33,119 nt of DNA, from NCBI GenBank assembly GCA_945873085.1, contig CAMCCR010000011.1:1-33119 (forward strand), given 5' to 3'. The notes under the pieces were generated by a model, which had not been told where the DNA came from, searched no databases, and saw only the letters and a list, made by a program, of their open reading frames with translations. The position numbers and the translations under genes were made by a program. This document shows positions 25,169 through 32,852 of the stretch, piece by piece (the stretch's first letter is position 1; each line of letters opens with the position of its first letter). The DNA is from Candidatus Kuenenia stuttgartensis. GTDB lineage: Bacteria > Planctomycetota > Planctomycetia > Pirellulales > UBA1268.

Positions 25169-25714
25169 TCAACGCCCGGCGGCGGCGGCGGCCACGGCAG
25201 CATGGAGCTGTTGGGGCGAGAGGGTCATGGCGCGGGCGAATCCGGCGATGAAGCGGGCCGAGGTCGGCTCGAAAACGACGATTGAGAAGTCGCCGAGTTG
25301 AAACCAGTCGGCCGCATGGGGAAAGCGCCCCAGGTAGGCCTGCTTGAGGGCTTCGTAGGCCGGGTGGGCCGAATCAATGAACGTCGCCTGAGCAGGCAGC
25401 GACACCCTCGGCAACGCCTGCGGAGGAGGGCCGGAGGAATCGGTCGACTCGGCCGCCGTGACGAGAAGGCAGACCTCAGGCGTGGCGAGCATGTCGCGCG
25501 TGTGGGCCGAGAGTCGGCTGACGTGACTGACAAGCACCACGCTGCCCGCGTTATCCCCGCCGTCGTCCTCGGCGTGCGGATCCCGACCGGTGACGAGCAC
25601 CGCGTAGGGAATCATCGAGGCGAACGGCCTTCCGTCATGGAGCGTGGCCAGCGAGGCGACGCTGTGGCCGAGAACGAGCCGTCCGAGGAGGAGGGACGTG
25701 TCGTGGTCGATCAC
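25169..25714 (-). CDS. HugZ-like pyridoxamine-phosphate-oxidase-fold protein
   Basis: This 181-residue protein has a split-barrel flavin-binding fold, resembling the HugZ/HutZ-type heme-utilisation or PNPOx-related family. Evidence is the N-terminal barrel pattern SVASLATLHDGRPFASMIPYAV, then VLVSHVSRLSAHTRDMLATPEVCLLV, and PAYEALKQAYLGRFPHA followed by FSIVVFEPTSARFIAGFARA near the C-terminus, as in HugZ relatives. A Ser/Pro-rich loop (ESTDSSGPPPQ) interrupts it. GTG 25714 has GGAG 7 bases upstream. The family includes heme oxygenase-like and FMN-dependent proteins. Whether this one binds heme or FMN cannot be told. Confidence 0.78.
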   Translation of the reverse strand: MIDHDTSLLLGRLVLGHSVASLATLHDGRPFASMIPYAVLVTGRDPHAEDDGGDNAGSVVLVSHVSRLSAHTRDMLATPEVCLLVTAAESTDSSGPPPQALPRVSLPAQATFIDSAHPAYEALKQAYLGRFPHAADWFQLGDFSIVVFEPTSARFIAGFARAMTLSPQQLHAAVAAAAAGR

Positions 25715-25788
25715 CGGGAGGCTCCACAGGGGTCGAGAAGGATCGAGAAGGGCCCGGGAGAAAGAAAAAACCGGGCTGGGGAAAGCGT

Positions 25789-25822
25789 GCGGGCCCGGCG
25801 ACCTGTCGATCGCCGGGCCCGC
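25789..25822 (-). terminator. Strong hairpin downstream of rpsG
   Basis: A perfect 13-bp stem (25789-25801 with 25810-25822) has an 8-base loop. On the minus strand it is followed after about 17 bases by a TTTTTT run (complement of 25765-25770), with CCGGGC/GCCCGG able to form a smaller alternative stem directly before that run. It probably ends the rpsL-rpsG transcript. Confidence 0.6.
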
Positions 25823-25881
25823 TTGAATTAAAAACGACCAGTGCCGAGGCTCGGACGATCAGACCGCGGCAAGGGCCGTCA

Positions 25882-25938
25882 CCCGATCGCGAACCGGCGA
25901 TCACCAAGCCCCCGATCGCGAACCGGCGATCACCAAGC
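25882..25938. repeat. Tandem duplication of the rpsG 3' end with hairpin
   Basis: Two identical 28-bp copies (25882-25909 and 25911-25938) are separated by one base. The second copy (rpsG-proximal on the minus strand) contains the last two sense codons and TGA stop of rpsG. The first copy is a non-coding duplicate beyond it. Each holds a GATCGC-GAACCG-GCGATC hairpin. Confidence 0.92.
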
Positions 25939-26400
25939 AAAGTGAGCAAAAGCCTTATTGGCGTCGGCCATGCGATGGACGTTGTCACGCTTGGTAACCG
26001 CGGCACCTTCGCGCTTGTAGGCGGCGAGGATTTCCTCGGCGAGTTTCTCGTGAGTCGCACGCCCCTTCTTCTCGCGGACGGCCTGCAGCATCCAGCGGAT
26101 GCCGAGCGACTGCTGCCGGTTGCGGTTGACCTGCATCGGCACCTGGTACGCCGCACCACCGACCCGCTTCGAGCGAACCTCGACGGAGGGCTTGCAGTTC
26201 TCGAGGGCCCGATTGAAGACCTCGATAGGCTCCACGTCGGTGACCTTCTTGGCCACGATGTCCATGGCGTCGTAGAAGACGTTTTGCGCGATGCTCTTCT
26301 TCCCGTCGTACATCAAGCAATTGATGAACTTGCTGACGAGGAGCGACCCATAGCGGGGGTCGGGACCGAGTTGTTCGCGGCTGGAGGTGATCTTTCCCAT
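25930..26400 (-). CDS. rpsG: 30S ribosomal protein S7
   Basis: S7 is a primary 16S-binding protein that organises the head of the 30S subunit. The 156-residue length is standard. Typical stretches are visible: [59 protein letters not shown] and [17 protein letters not shown]. The ATG at 26400 lies 15 bases after the rpsL stop, as in other str operons. Its final codons and stop are part of a 28-bp tandem duplication. No fusA follows; the next gene is the HugZ-like one, separated by a strong hairpin. Confidence 0.98.
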   Translation of the reverse strand: MGKITSSREQLGPDPRYGSLLVSKFINCLMYDGKKSIAQNVFYDAMDIVAKKVTDVEPIEVFNRALENCKPSVEVRSKRVGGAAYQVPMQVNRNRQQSLGIRWMLQAVREKKGRATHEKLAEEILAAYKREGAAVTKRDNVHRMADANKAFAHFAW

Positions 26401-26415
26401 GACTCGTGCTTCTGC

Positions 26416-26784
26416 TTAACCCTTCTTGGCACCATAGAGACTGCGGGACTGCTTGCGGCCCTGCACGCCGAGCGTGTCGAGAGCACCGCGGACGATGTGG
26501 TAACGAACGCCGGGAAGATCGCGGACACGACCACCACGGACGAGCACGATCGAGTGCTCCTGGAGGTTGTGCCCTTCGCCCGGGATGTAAACCGTGACTT
26601 CCTTGGCGTTGGAAAGTCGCACGCGGGCGATTTTCCGGAGCGCCGAGTTGGGCTTTTTGGGGGTCATCGTGCGGACCTGAAGACACACGCCACGCTTTTG
26701 CGGGCAGCGGTCAAGCACGGGAGACTTGGAGAACTTGCGCTTCGGCCGACGGCGGCTGCGAACAAGCTGGCTGATCGTGGGCAT
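26416..26784 (-). CDS. rpsL: 30S ribosomal protein S12
   Basis: S12 sits at the decoding centre. From ATG 26784 it has 122 residues and begins [30 protein letters not shown] carries K43, the residue typical of streptomycin-sensitive ribosomes. [10 protein letters not shown] contains the aspartate that is methylthiolated in many bacteria. The open frame upstream to 27075 is intergenic sequence. It is first in a two-gene operon with rpsG. Confidence 0.98.
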   Translation of the reverse strand: MPTISQLVRSRRRPKRKFSKSPVLDRCPQKRGVCLQVRTMTPKKPNSALRKIARVRLSNAKEVTVYIPGEGHNLQEHSIVLVRGGRVRDLPGVRYHIVRGALDTLGVQGRKQSRSLYGAKKG

Positions 26785-26832
26785 ACCGGATCGCTTACGG
26801 AGGGGGCTGGGATCGCCTTGGTGAACGCCTTC

Positions 26833-26856
26833 GGGATTCCCCGAGGCGGGAATCCC
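26833..26856 (-). promoter_or_regulatory. Hairpin in the rpsL leader
   Basis: GGGATTCCC and GGGAATCCC form a perfect 9-bp stem with a 6-base loop, about 50 bases upstream of the rpsL ATG and just downstream of a candidate -10. The position fits a ribosomal-protein leader or an RNA-stabilising 5' hairpin. Confidence 0.45.
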
Positions 26857-26858
26857 AA

Positions 26859-26887
26859 AATGTAGCCGAAACCACCTGCGGGCGGAA
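26859..26887 (-). promoter_or_regulatory. Weak candidate promoter of rpsL-rpsG
   Basis: On the minus strand TTCCGC (26882-26887), 17 bases and TACATT (26859-26864) lie about 75 bases upstream of rpsL. The -35 is poor. It is listed because it directly precedes the leader hairpin. Confidence 0.3.
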
Positions 26888-27001
26888 GCGGGAACGGCAA
26901 TTCCCGTTGATCGGCCCGATTTCACCCCAGGATTCACCCCTTTTTTCTGGCCGGCAGCCCCGGCGCGGAAGGCCGTTGGCGGGCGGTCGGTCGCAAAAGG
27001 C

Positions 27002-27856
27002 TCAGCCCCCGCGGACCCAAAACTCCCCCCGCCCGCCGGAAACCGTCTCTCCGTGCCACTGTGTCCAGGCGACACGCGACCAATTCAGAGGGGCGGGGGG
27101 CGACGCGGGGCGGTGTGCGGCGGGGCTGAAGCCGGCGGCGAGCAAACGGCGTTCGAGGAGCGTCAGAAAAGGGGGTGACCAGGTCGCTCCGGCCTGAAAC
27201 GTGGGGCCGGGAGCGGTGGAGGGGCCAGCCGCGATGATCGACCCGCGGCGCATTCCCAGGCCGGCATGACGGCCGAGCATGCCGGCCACGACCACCGTTC
27301 CGGCCCGCAGTTCGAATCCGGCGCCGCGGCCGCAGTCGCCCCCGATCGCCACGATTCCCCGCCGCATTCGCGCCGCAGCGAGACGACCGGCCGAGCCGGT
27401 AATCACGATCAATCCCCCGGTCACACCGTTGGCTTCGCCAGGGAACGCGGCTGCGGCGTCGTCGCCGGCATCCCCGGCGATCCGGACCACGCCGCCACTC
27501 ATCGCGGCGGCCAGCCAGTTTCCCGCGTTCCCGGCGATCACCAATTCGCCCCCGGCCATGCGGGCACCGGCCCGGTGGCCGACGGCGCCGGTGACCTCGA
27601 TCCTTCCGGCACGCATCCCCGCGCCGATGCCGTGAACGCGCGAGAAATCACCACGGCACTCGATGCCGCTGTCGTCGTCGAGGTCTCCCGAAACGACGAA
27701 CGCCGAGGCGAGCGGTTGCCTGCGGCCATCGATCTCGACAGGCATTCGCTCGATGGCAGCGATCCCGAGCCCTGCCAGCCGATCGGGCGTGATGCCGGAG
27801 AGATCGATGGAACCGGTGCCACGGAGGCCGTCTCGCGGCAGGATGACAAGCGGCAC
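27002..27856 (-). CDS. fhcC: Formylmethanofuran dehydrogenase subunit C-like protein (FhcC)
   Basis: This 284-residue protein has the GXGXG beta-helix of FwdC/FhcC: repeated G-x-x-x-G-x-x-A-G-x-x-M-x-x-G turns such as [31 protein letters not shown] (read in parts) and [11 protein letters not shown]. It opens [27 protein letters not shown]. In bacteria with tetrahydromethanopterin, FhcC is part of the formyltransferase/hydrolase complex that releases formate. GTG 27856 follows GGGAA. The frame is open to 27988, but that part is occupied by the Hsp20 terminator hairpin, so I reject the longer form. No other C1-pathway gene is in the window. The symbol is by family resemblance. Confidence 0.8.
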   Translation of the reverse strand: MPLVILPRDGLRGTGSIDLSGITPDRLAGLGIAAIERMPVEIDGRRQPLASAFVVSGDLDDDSGIECRGDFSRVHGIGAGMRAGRIEVTGAVGHRAGARMAGGELVIAGNAGNWLAAAMSGGVVRIAGDAGDDAAAAFPGEANGVTGGLIVITGSAGRLAAARMRRGIVAIGGDCGRGAGFELRAGTVVVAGMLGRHAGLGMRRGSIIAAGPSTAPGPTFQAGATWSPPFLTLLERRLLAAGFSPAAHRPASPPAPLNWSRVAWTQWHGETVSGGRGEFWVRGG

Positions 27857-27898
27857 GGATCTGTTCCCGTGGCAGGGGCGGAGGAGATGAAAACGGCC

Positions 27899-27931
27899 GG
27901 GGCCCGCCGGAGAACCTCTCCGGCGGGCCCC
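27899..27931 (-). terminator. Rho-independent-like terminator after the Hsp20 genes
   Basis: A perfect 14-bp GC-rich stem (27899-27912 with 27918-27931) with a 5-base loop is followed on the minus strand by GGCCGTTTTC. It lies between the downstream Hsp20 stop (28014) and the fhcC start, so it separates the two units. Confidence 0.72.
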
Positions 27932-28013
27932 ATGATACCGATTCACGACCCTGACGACGGATGCCGGCCGGCCGCTTCCCGGAGGCATCGTTTTGGGCCG
28001 TGGCGGTCAACGC

Positions 28014-28391
28014 TCAGCCAGCGCGAACCTCGACCTTCCGCGGCAGCACGGCGGCGAGGCGCGGGACGCGGATCGTGAGCACGCCCTGTCGGTAATCGGC
28101 GTCGATCCGGGCACCGTCGAATCCGTCGCCGAGGCGGAGCGATCGGCGGTAGTCGCCGATGCCGTATTCCTGGCGGATGACGCGGGCCGTGGAGGCCCGG
28201 GGAGCGACCGCGCCGTGGAGCGAGAGCACGCCATCCTCGAACGTCACGTCGATCGTGGCGGCATTCGCACCGGGCATGTCGGCCACGAGGACGACCTCGG
28301 TGCCGCGGTCACGGACATCGACATTCGGCCGGTAGGTGAGCCCGGCCCGGGGGGGCGTGGCGGGGGAAGCCGTTTCGGTTTTGGTCACCAT
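28014..28391 (-). CDS. Hsp20/alpha-crystallin small heat-shock protein
   Basis: This ATP-independent holdase has 125 residues. ATG 28391 follows AGGAG at 7 bases. The alpha-crystallin domain starts near YRPNVDVRDRGTEVVLVADMPG and ends with QGVLTIRVPR, the family's GVL-x-I/L-x-x-P motif. A short N-terminal tail is Pro/Ala-rich and there is almost no C-terminal IXI motif, so large oligomers may be less stable. It is paired with a second, longer Hsp20 gene 74 bases upstream with the same AGGAG site. Confidence 0.92.
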   Translation of the reverse strand: MVTKTETASPATPPRAGLTYRPNVDVRDRGTEVVLVADMPGANAATIDVTFEDGVLSLHGAVAPRASTARVIRQEYGIGDYRRSLRLGDGFDGARIDADYRQGVLTIRVPRLAAVLPRKVEVRAG

Positions 28392-28465
28392 CGGAAATCT
28401 CCTGCTGGGAAGGAAATGGGGGAGTCTGCTGGACAAGACGCTGGAACGAGAGGGCTGCGGGCGGT

Positions 28466-28972
28466 TCAGCCGCCGCGGACCTCCACCTTCCGCGGCTGGC
28501 AGGCCGCCAACTTCGGGCAGACGACCGTCAGCACGCCATCGACGAGACGGGCCTCGACCCGGAGGGAATCAACGGCGACCGGCAGCTTGAGGCGCCGCTC
28601 GAACGCACCGCTGCCCCGCTCCCTGAGGAGCCAGACAACCTTCTCCCCGGCAGGGGCTTCGACCGGCCGATCGGCCTCACCCGCCGCCGCGCAGTCGGCG
28701 GCCGTATCGACGGCGCGACGAGCGCCTTTGAGCACGAGGCTGTCGCCCGACACCGAGATGTCGACGTCGTTCACGCTGATGCCGGGGAGTTCGGCTTCCA
28801 CGGTAAACGCTTCGTCGGTTTCACGGAGGTTCACGGCCGGGAAGACGCTCTCCTCCGAGCGGGGCCCCCAGCCATGGAGCGGCGGGGCGGTGACGAGTGT
28901 CGTCCAAAGTCGATCGATTTCGTCCCGCAGCTCATCGAGCGGGAGCGCGAAGCCGGTCCGGTAAGCAGGCAT
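28466..28972 (-). CDS. Hsp20/alpha-crystallin protein, longer paralogue
   Basis: This small heat-shock protein has 168 residues; ATG 28972 follows AGGAG. The domain runs from VFPAVNLRETDEAFTVEAELPG through DVDISVSGDSLVLKGARR to VDGVLTVVCPK. An insert of about 25 residues rich in Ala/Glu (DTAADCAAAGEADRPVEAP) sits in the middle loop, which varies in length in this family. It is first in a two-gene unit. No CIRCE or HAIR operator is visible upstream. Both proteins end in PRKVEVR-x-G, pointing to local gene duplication. Confidence 0.92.
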   Translation of the reverse strand: MPAYRTGFALPLDELRDEIDRLWTTLVTAPPLHGWGPRSEESVFPAVNLRETDEAFTVEAELPGISVNDVDISVSGDSLVLKGARRAVDTAADCAAAGEADRPVEAPAGEKVVWLLRERGSGAFERRLKLPVAVDSLRVEARLVDGVLTVVCPKLAACQPRKVEVRGG

Positions 28973-29351
28973 GGGGAACTCCTGAAACGTGTGTGGGGAA
29001 AGGATGTGGAGGCTTTGAAGTCTTCAGCCCGCCGCCGTGTGGCCAGCCGCGGCGAGGGCTGTGGAAAAAGGAGGAAGCAAAGAGCGTGCCGATGGCCCAA
29101 CTGCCGGGAATGCAGCCCTCTTCTCTGCAGCTTTTCGGCCGCGATCGTGGGAAAGAGGGGCGCGGCGCGGGAATCTGTGGCGGTGGTTCCGCGGGTGCCG
29201 GCTGTCAGCTTGGCAGACCCGAGAAAGTGGTGGCCCGGGGGGCTGGACGCGAGTTGTGGGGAGGGGGCGAATCCCTATACTGCGACCGCCGGCATGGACA
29301 TGCCTGACGTGGGCTCAACGCCGCGTCCACTTCTGACGCCATGGAACTCTC
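28973..29351. other. Divergent intergenic region, Hsp20 genes versus fatty-acid cluster
   Basis: This 379-base stretch separates the Hsp20 pair (minus) and the FabZ-like gene (plus). I find no conserved open frame, tRNA or known heat-shock operator. It holds the candidate promoter at 29254-29281 and a small palindrome (TGAAGTCTTCA) near 29018-29028. Runs of purines such as GGAAAAAGGAGGAAGC give it lower coding character than its surroundings. Confidence 0.6.
29254..29281 (+). promoter_or_regulatory. Candidate promoter of the FabZ-ACP-FabZ-ketosynthase cluster
   Basis: TTGTGG (29254-29259), 16 bases and TATACT (29276-29281) lie about 70 bases before ATG 29352. The -35 is identical to the one proposed at 3394. 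Confidence 0.55.
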
Positions 29352-29957
29352 ATGCGTTTCACCCTGCTCGACCGAGTGACCGCCATCGACCCCGGCAAGA
29401 GCATCACGGCGATCAAAACGCTGACGCTCTCGGAGGAGTATCTCGCGGATCATTTCCCGCGCTTTCCCGTCATGCCTGGGGTGTTGATGCTCGAGTCGAT
29501 GACCCAGGCCGCGGCGTGGACGATCCGGCTCGGAGAGGACTTCGCCCACGCGATCGTCGTCCTCCGCTCGGCCAAGAACGTCAAGTACGGCGATTTCGTC
29601 GAGCCGGGCAAGGTGCTCACGGTCACCGCCGAGGTCCTCTCCCAAGACGAGACGACGACGAAGGTGAAGGCCACCGGCACTGTCGGGGGACGAACGAGCC
29701 TCACCGCCCGGCTGACGCTCGAGCGTTACAACCTTGCCGAGCGTGTTGCCCACGGCGACGCCCTCGATGCCCGTGTCCGCGCCGAGATGCGGAAGCTGTG
29801 GGCCGTGCTCCATCCCGCCGGACGGGGCGCCGGGGCCGCCCGGCCGCTGGTCTACGGGGCCGCCGTTGGAGGCGCGCCGTCGCCGCTACCGGGAGCCGCC
29901 TACCGTCAGGGGGCGATCGAGCCTTCCGGCGACGTCGCCCCGCTGGCCGGTCGCTGA
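29352..29957 (+). CDS. FabZ-like 3-hydroxyacyl-ACP dehydratase with C-terminal tail
   Basis: This hot-dog-fold dehydratase has 201 residues. The active-site helix reads DHFPRFPVMPGVLMLESM, with H34 and E48 as the expected catalytic pair. The core ends near residue 130. The remaining 70 residues are Ala/Gly/Pro-rich (for example GRGAGAARPLVYGAAVGG) and unlike FabZ, which is normally about 145-150 residues. It dehydrates 3-hydroxyacyl-ACP in fatty-acid or polyketide-like synthesis. It is first of four genes with an acyl carrier protein, a second FabZ-like protein and a ketosynthase, so a dedicated acyl chain pathway is likely. Confidence 0.87.
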   Translation: MRFTLLDRVTAIDPGKSITAIKTLTLSEEYLADHFPRFPVMPGVLMLESMTQAAAWTIRLGEDFAHAIVVLRSAKNVKYGDFVEPGKVLTVTAEVLSQDETTTKVKATGTVGGRTSLTARLTLERYNLAERVAHGDALDARVRAEMRKLWAVLHPAGRGAGAARPLVYGAAVGGAPSPLPGAAYRQGAIEPSGDVAPLAGR

Positions 29958-30224
29958 TCGGGCTTGGAGGAAAACTCCAGGGCAGGATCGGGCGTGCTGC
30001 GGGCCCGCCCAAGTGGCGTTTTTCGGCCACCACAGCGCTCACAAGCCCCGGGGAATGGGGTGTGCGACGGGGAAAAAGGGGGCCAGGGCGTTCGCTGCGA
30101 CGGGGAAGATTTTGGCGGTTGGGCAAAATCCCCGCCCTTTCCGGGTTTCCACGGCGGCAGCATCTCATTACAACCTTTGGTGGTTACCCGGTGCTCCATT
30201 CCCCGTTTCCAAGGTGACACGTCG
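29958..30224. other. Gap between first FabZ-like gene and acyl carrier protein
   Basis: In these 267 bases I see no gene. TGGAG-GAAAA-CTCCA forms a small hairpin shortly after the FabZ stop, and GTGGC/GCCAC another around a T-run (near 30014-30031). The downstream part (30060-30180) has G-rich and A-rich stretches. An internal promoter for the acp is possible, but none fits well. Confidence 0.5.
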
Positions 30225-30611
30225 ATGCCGTCCCGTGATGAAATCTTCGAGAAGGTCAAGACCGCGCTGGTCGACGCTCTTGGTGTCGATGATGACGAAG
30301 TGACTTCCAACGCTACGATGGTCGGCGATCTGGGTGCGGAGTCGATCGACTTCCTCGACATCGTCTTCCGCCTCGAGAAGTCGTTCGGCATCAAGATCCC
30401 CCGGGGCGAACTGTTCCCCGAGGACGTCCTCTCCAGCACCGAGTTCGTCACCAACGGCAAGGTGAACGCCGCTGGAATGGCCGCGCTCAAGGCCCGGATG
30501 CCGTTCTACGATCTGACGAAGTTCGAGCAAAACCCGAGCGTCCAGAACTTCCCCAACATGCTCACCGTCGAGGACATGGTTCGCTACGTGCAGAGCAAAG
30601 TGGGCGGCTGA
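30225..30611 (+). CDS. Acyl carrier protein with extended C-terminal part
   Basis: This protein has 128 residues; ATG 30225 follows AAGGTGA. The four-helix carrier motif is clear: DEIFEKVKTALVDALGV, then GDLGAESIDFLDIVF with S40 as the predicted 4'-phosphopantetheine site (ESID in place of the usual DSLD), then LEKSFGIKIP. Ordinary ACP is about 78 residues. Here about 40 extra residues (VTNGKVNAAGMAALKARMP...) lie before the last helix (LTVEDMVRYVQSKV), so it is an insertion rather than a tail. It sits between two dehydratases and upstream of a ketosynthase, whose intermediates it should carry. Confidence 0.93.
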   Translation: MPSRDEIFEKVKTALVDALGVDDDEVTSNATMVGDLGAESIDFLDIVFRLEKSFGIKIPRGELFPEDVLSSTEFVTNGKVNAAGMAALKARMPFYDLTKFEQNPSVQNFPNMLTVEDMVRYVQSKVGG

Positions 30612-30708
30612 CGTTTCTCGGATCTTCATCGTCCCACGGTGCGGCGGGGTCGTTCCCCGTTGCCGTTCGCCCGTCCCTGCGGTGGCCGGCTTCCCGGCAT
30701 AGCTCTCC

Positions 30709-31209
30709 ATGCGCTGGTTCTGGATCGACCGTTTTGACGAGTTCGTCCGCGGTCGTCATGCCGTGGCGGTGAAGAACGTCTCCTTGGCCGAGGAGCACCT
30801 TCACGACCATTTCCCTGGCGCGGCGCTGATGCCCAACTCGCTCATCGTCGAGGGGATGGCGCAGACGGCCGGGCTGCTGGTGGCCGATGCGATCGACTAC
30901 AACCGCCGCGTCGTGCTCGCGAAGGTGGCGGGGGCCGAGTTCCATTTCGACGCCGTTCCCGGCGACACGATCCGCTTCAAGGCCGAGATCCTCGACCTCA
31001 AGCCGGGCGGATCGTTGACGAAGGTCTCGAGTGCCGTCGACGATCGCTTGCAGGGGGAGGCCGAACTGTTCTTCGCCCATCTCGAGCCGGGCGAGGGGGT
31101 GCCGAAGCTCTTCGAGCCAGACGAACTCCTCAAGTGGCTCGATCAGATGCATATCTACGACATCGGCCGCGACGAGTCGGGGCAACCGCTGCAGCGGCCC
31201 GATTGGTGA
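30709..31209 (+). CDS. FabZ-like 3-hydroxyacyl-ACP dehydratase, second copy
   Basis: This 166-residue hot-dog protein has the active-site segment DHFPGAALMPNSLIVEGMAQ, including H34 and E48. The N-terminus MRWFWIDRFDEFVRG and the ending KWLDQMHIYDIGRDE are distinctive. Compared with the first copy it has MPNSL instead of MPGVL at the helix start, suggesting a different chain specificity. The preceding 97-base gap shows no terminator. It belongs to the same four-gene unit. Confidence 0.9.
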   Translation: MRWFWIDRFDEFVRGRHAVAVKNVSLAEEHLHDHFPGAALMPNSLIVEGMAQTAGLLVADAIDYNRRVVLAKVAGAEFHFDAVPGDTIRFKAEILDLKPGGSLTKVSSAVDDRLQGEAELFFAHLEPGEGVPKLFEPDELLKWLDQMHIYDIGRDESGQPLQRPDW

Positions 31210-31279
31210 GCGGGCCCATCCCGCGCATCGGTGGCAACGCCCGCGCCGGGACGCGCGGAGGGTGACAGGAGGAGTCGAC

Positions 31280-32611
31280 ATGGTATTTGGGGCAGGAAGC
31301 GCTAGCGGCGTGGCGCACGATCCCAACCGGCGGCGCGTTGTGATCACGGGGGTCGGCTGCGTGACGCCGTTGGGCGTCCGCGTCGAGGATCTGTGGGCCA
31401 ATCTCAAGATCGGAGCCTCGGGGGTCGGTCGGACGACGGTCTTCGACGCGTCTCGTTTCCCCACGAAGATCTCCGCCGAGGTCCGCGACTGGACGATCGC
31501 CGACGAAGGCGAGCCGATCGAACGCTGGCAGCACTGCGGCCGCCACACGCGCTTTGCAGCCGGGGCGGCGCTCCAGGCGATGCGCGACGCCGGCCTGCCC
31601 AACGGGCTCGAGTCTGACCCGACCCGGATGGGGGTGTACCTCGGCAGCGGCGAGGGGCAACAGGATTTTGACTCCTTCACGAAGATGATGGCGCTGTCGA
31701 TCGAGGGGGGCACGCTCGACGTTGCCAAGTTCACGCGGATCGGCCTCGAAACGCTCCATCCGCTGTCTGAGGTGGAGCAGGAGCCGAACATGCCGGCGGG
31801 GCATCTCGCCGCGATGTTCAACGCCAATGGCCCGAACCTCAACTGCCTCACCGCCTGCGCTGCCTCGAGCCAGGCAATCGGCGAAGCGGTCGAGCTTGTC
31901 CGCCGTGGCGAGGCCGACGTGATGCTGTCGGGGGGCACCCACAGCATGATCCATCCCTTCGGCGTCACCGGCTTCAATCTCCTCACCGCGCTCTCGACGC
32001 GCAACGACGACCCGACGAAGGCGAGCCGGCCGTTCGACAATGAACGTGACGGCTTCGTCCTCGGCGAGGGAGCGGCGATGGTGGTGCTCGAGGAACTCGA
32101 GCATGCCAAGCGCCGCGGGGCAAAGATCCATGGCGAGCTCCTCGGCTACGGCTCCACCGCCGATGCCTACCGGATCACCGACACCCATCCGGAAGGACGC
32201 GGCGCCAGCGCCTGCATCCGCATGGCCCTGGCCGATGCGGGGATCGGCGCCGACGCCATCGACTACATCAACGCCCACGGCACGAGCACCGACGTCAACG
32301 ACAAGGTCGAGACGCTCGCCATCAAGACGGTCTTCGGCGAGCGGGCCTACAAGATCCCGGTGTCGAGCACGAAGAGCATGATGGGGCACTTGATTGCTGC
32401 GGCCGGGGCCACTGAATTGATCGTCTGCCTTCTCGCCATCCGCGACGGGATTGTTCCCCCGACGATCAACTACGAGAATCCCGACCCGAACTGCGATCTC
32501 GACTACGTGCCGAACGTCGCCCGCGTCGCCCGCTGCGAACGAGCCCTCTCCAACAGCTTTGGCTTCGGCGGCCAAAACATCTCCCTCGTCGTCGGCCGCT
32601 ACACCGGCTGA
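31280..32611 (+). CDS. Beta-ketoacyl-ACP synthase, FabF-like
   Basis: This 443-residue condensing enzyme starts at ATG 31280 after AGGAGG. The N-terminus is RRVVITGVGCVTPLG. The catalytic Cys-His-His triad is C193 (TACAASS), H333 (NAHGTST) and H370 (MMGHLIAA), so it should decarboxylate and condense malonyl-ACP. It is longer than E. coli FabF (413), mainly through an insert around residues 130-172 (IEGGTLDVAKFTRIG and onward) before the active-site Cys. It is last of the four-gene cluster. It could be housekeeping or part of a special lipid route. Confidence 0.94.
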   Translation: MVFGAGSASGVAHDPNRRRVVITGVGCVTPLGVRVEDLWANLKIGASGVGRTTVFDASRFPTKISAEVRDWTIADEGEPIERWQHCGRHTRFAAGAALQAMRDAGLPNGLESDPTRMGVYLGSGEGQQDFDSFTKMMALSIEGGTLDVAKFTRIGLETLHPLSEVEQEPNMPAGHLAAMFNANGPNLNCLTACAASSQAIGEAVELVRRGEADVMLSGGTHSMIHPFGVTGFNLLTALSTRNDDPTKASRPFDNERDGFVLGEGAAMVVLEELEHAKRRGAKIHGELLGYGSTADAYRITDTHPEGRGASACIRMALADAGIGADAIDYINAHGTSTDVNDKVETLAIKTVFGERAYKIPVSSTKSMMGHLIAAAGATELIVCLLAIRDGIVPPTINYENPDPNCDLDYVPNVARVARCERALSNSFGFGGQNISLVVGRYTG

Positions 32612-32852
32612 CCGGGGTGGAGCGACTGGCCGCTGGCGTTCAAGATCGCAACTTCACCGCTCTTCAGCGAGGGGTCGCCCGTGCTCCGAGAGCCGGCCTC
32701 GCCGGTGAGCGTAGCCCGGAGGGCGAAAGCGATAGCGGCGCGGAGAGAGCGGAGGGCATGGATGCCCGTAGCGAACGTCCGGCGACGGGGCACGGGCGAC
32801 CCCGAAGCCACGCGCGACGCTGCCAGCGCTCTGCCGATACCAAGCACCAGCG
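32612..32852. repeat. Structured intergenic element with long inverted repeat
   Basis: Between the ketosynthase and the DUF454 gene, GGGGTCGCCCGTGC (32671-32684) pairs perfectly with GCACGGGCGACCCC (32790-32803), enclosing smaller palindromes such as CCGGC-CTC-GCCGG and GGGCA-TGGA-TGCCC. The interior includes GTAGCCCGGAGGGCGAAAGC, which recalls REP/BIME palindromes of other bacteria. It may be a dispersed palindromic repeat or structured RNA. No coding feature is seen here. Confidence 0.6.

Noticed and set aside
27857..27988. N-terminal extension of the FhcC-like protein
   Set aside because: It would be encoded by the 14-bp terminator hairpin; family similarity starts only after GTG 27856.
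28973..29100. CIRCE or HAIR heat-shock operator upstream of the Hsp20 genes
   Set aside because: No TTAGCACTC/GAGTGCTAA or HspR-type inverted repeat found; only a short TGAAGTCTTCA palindrome.
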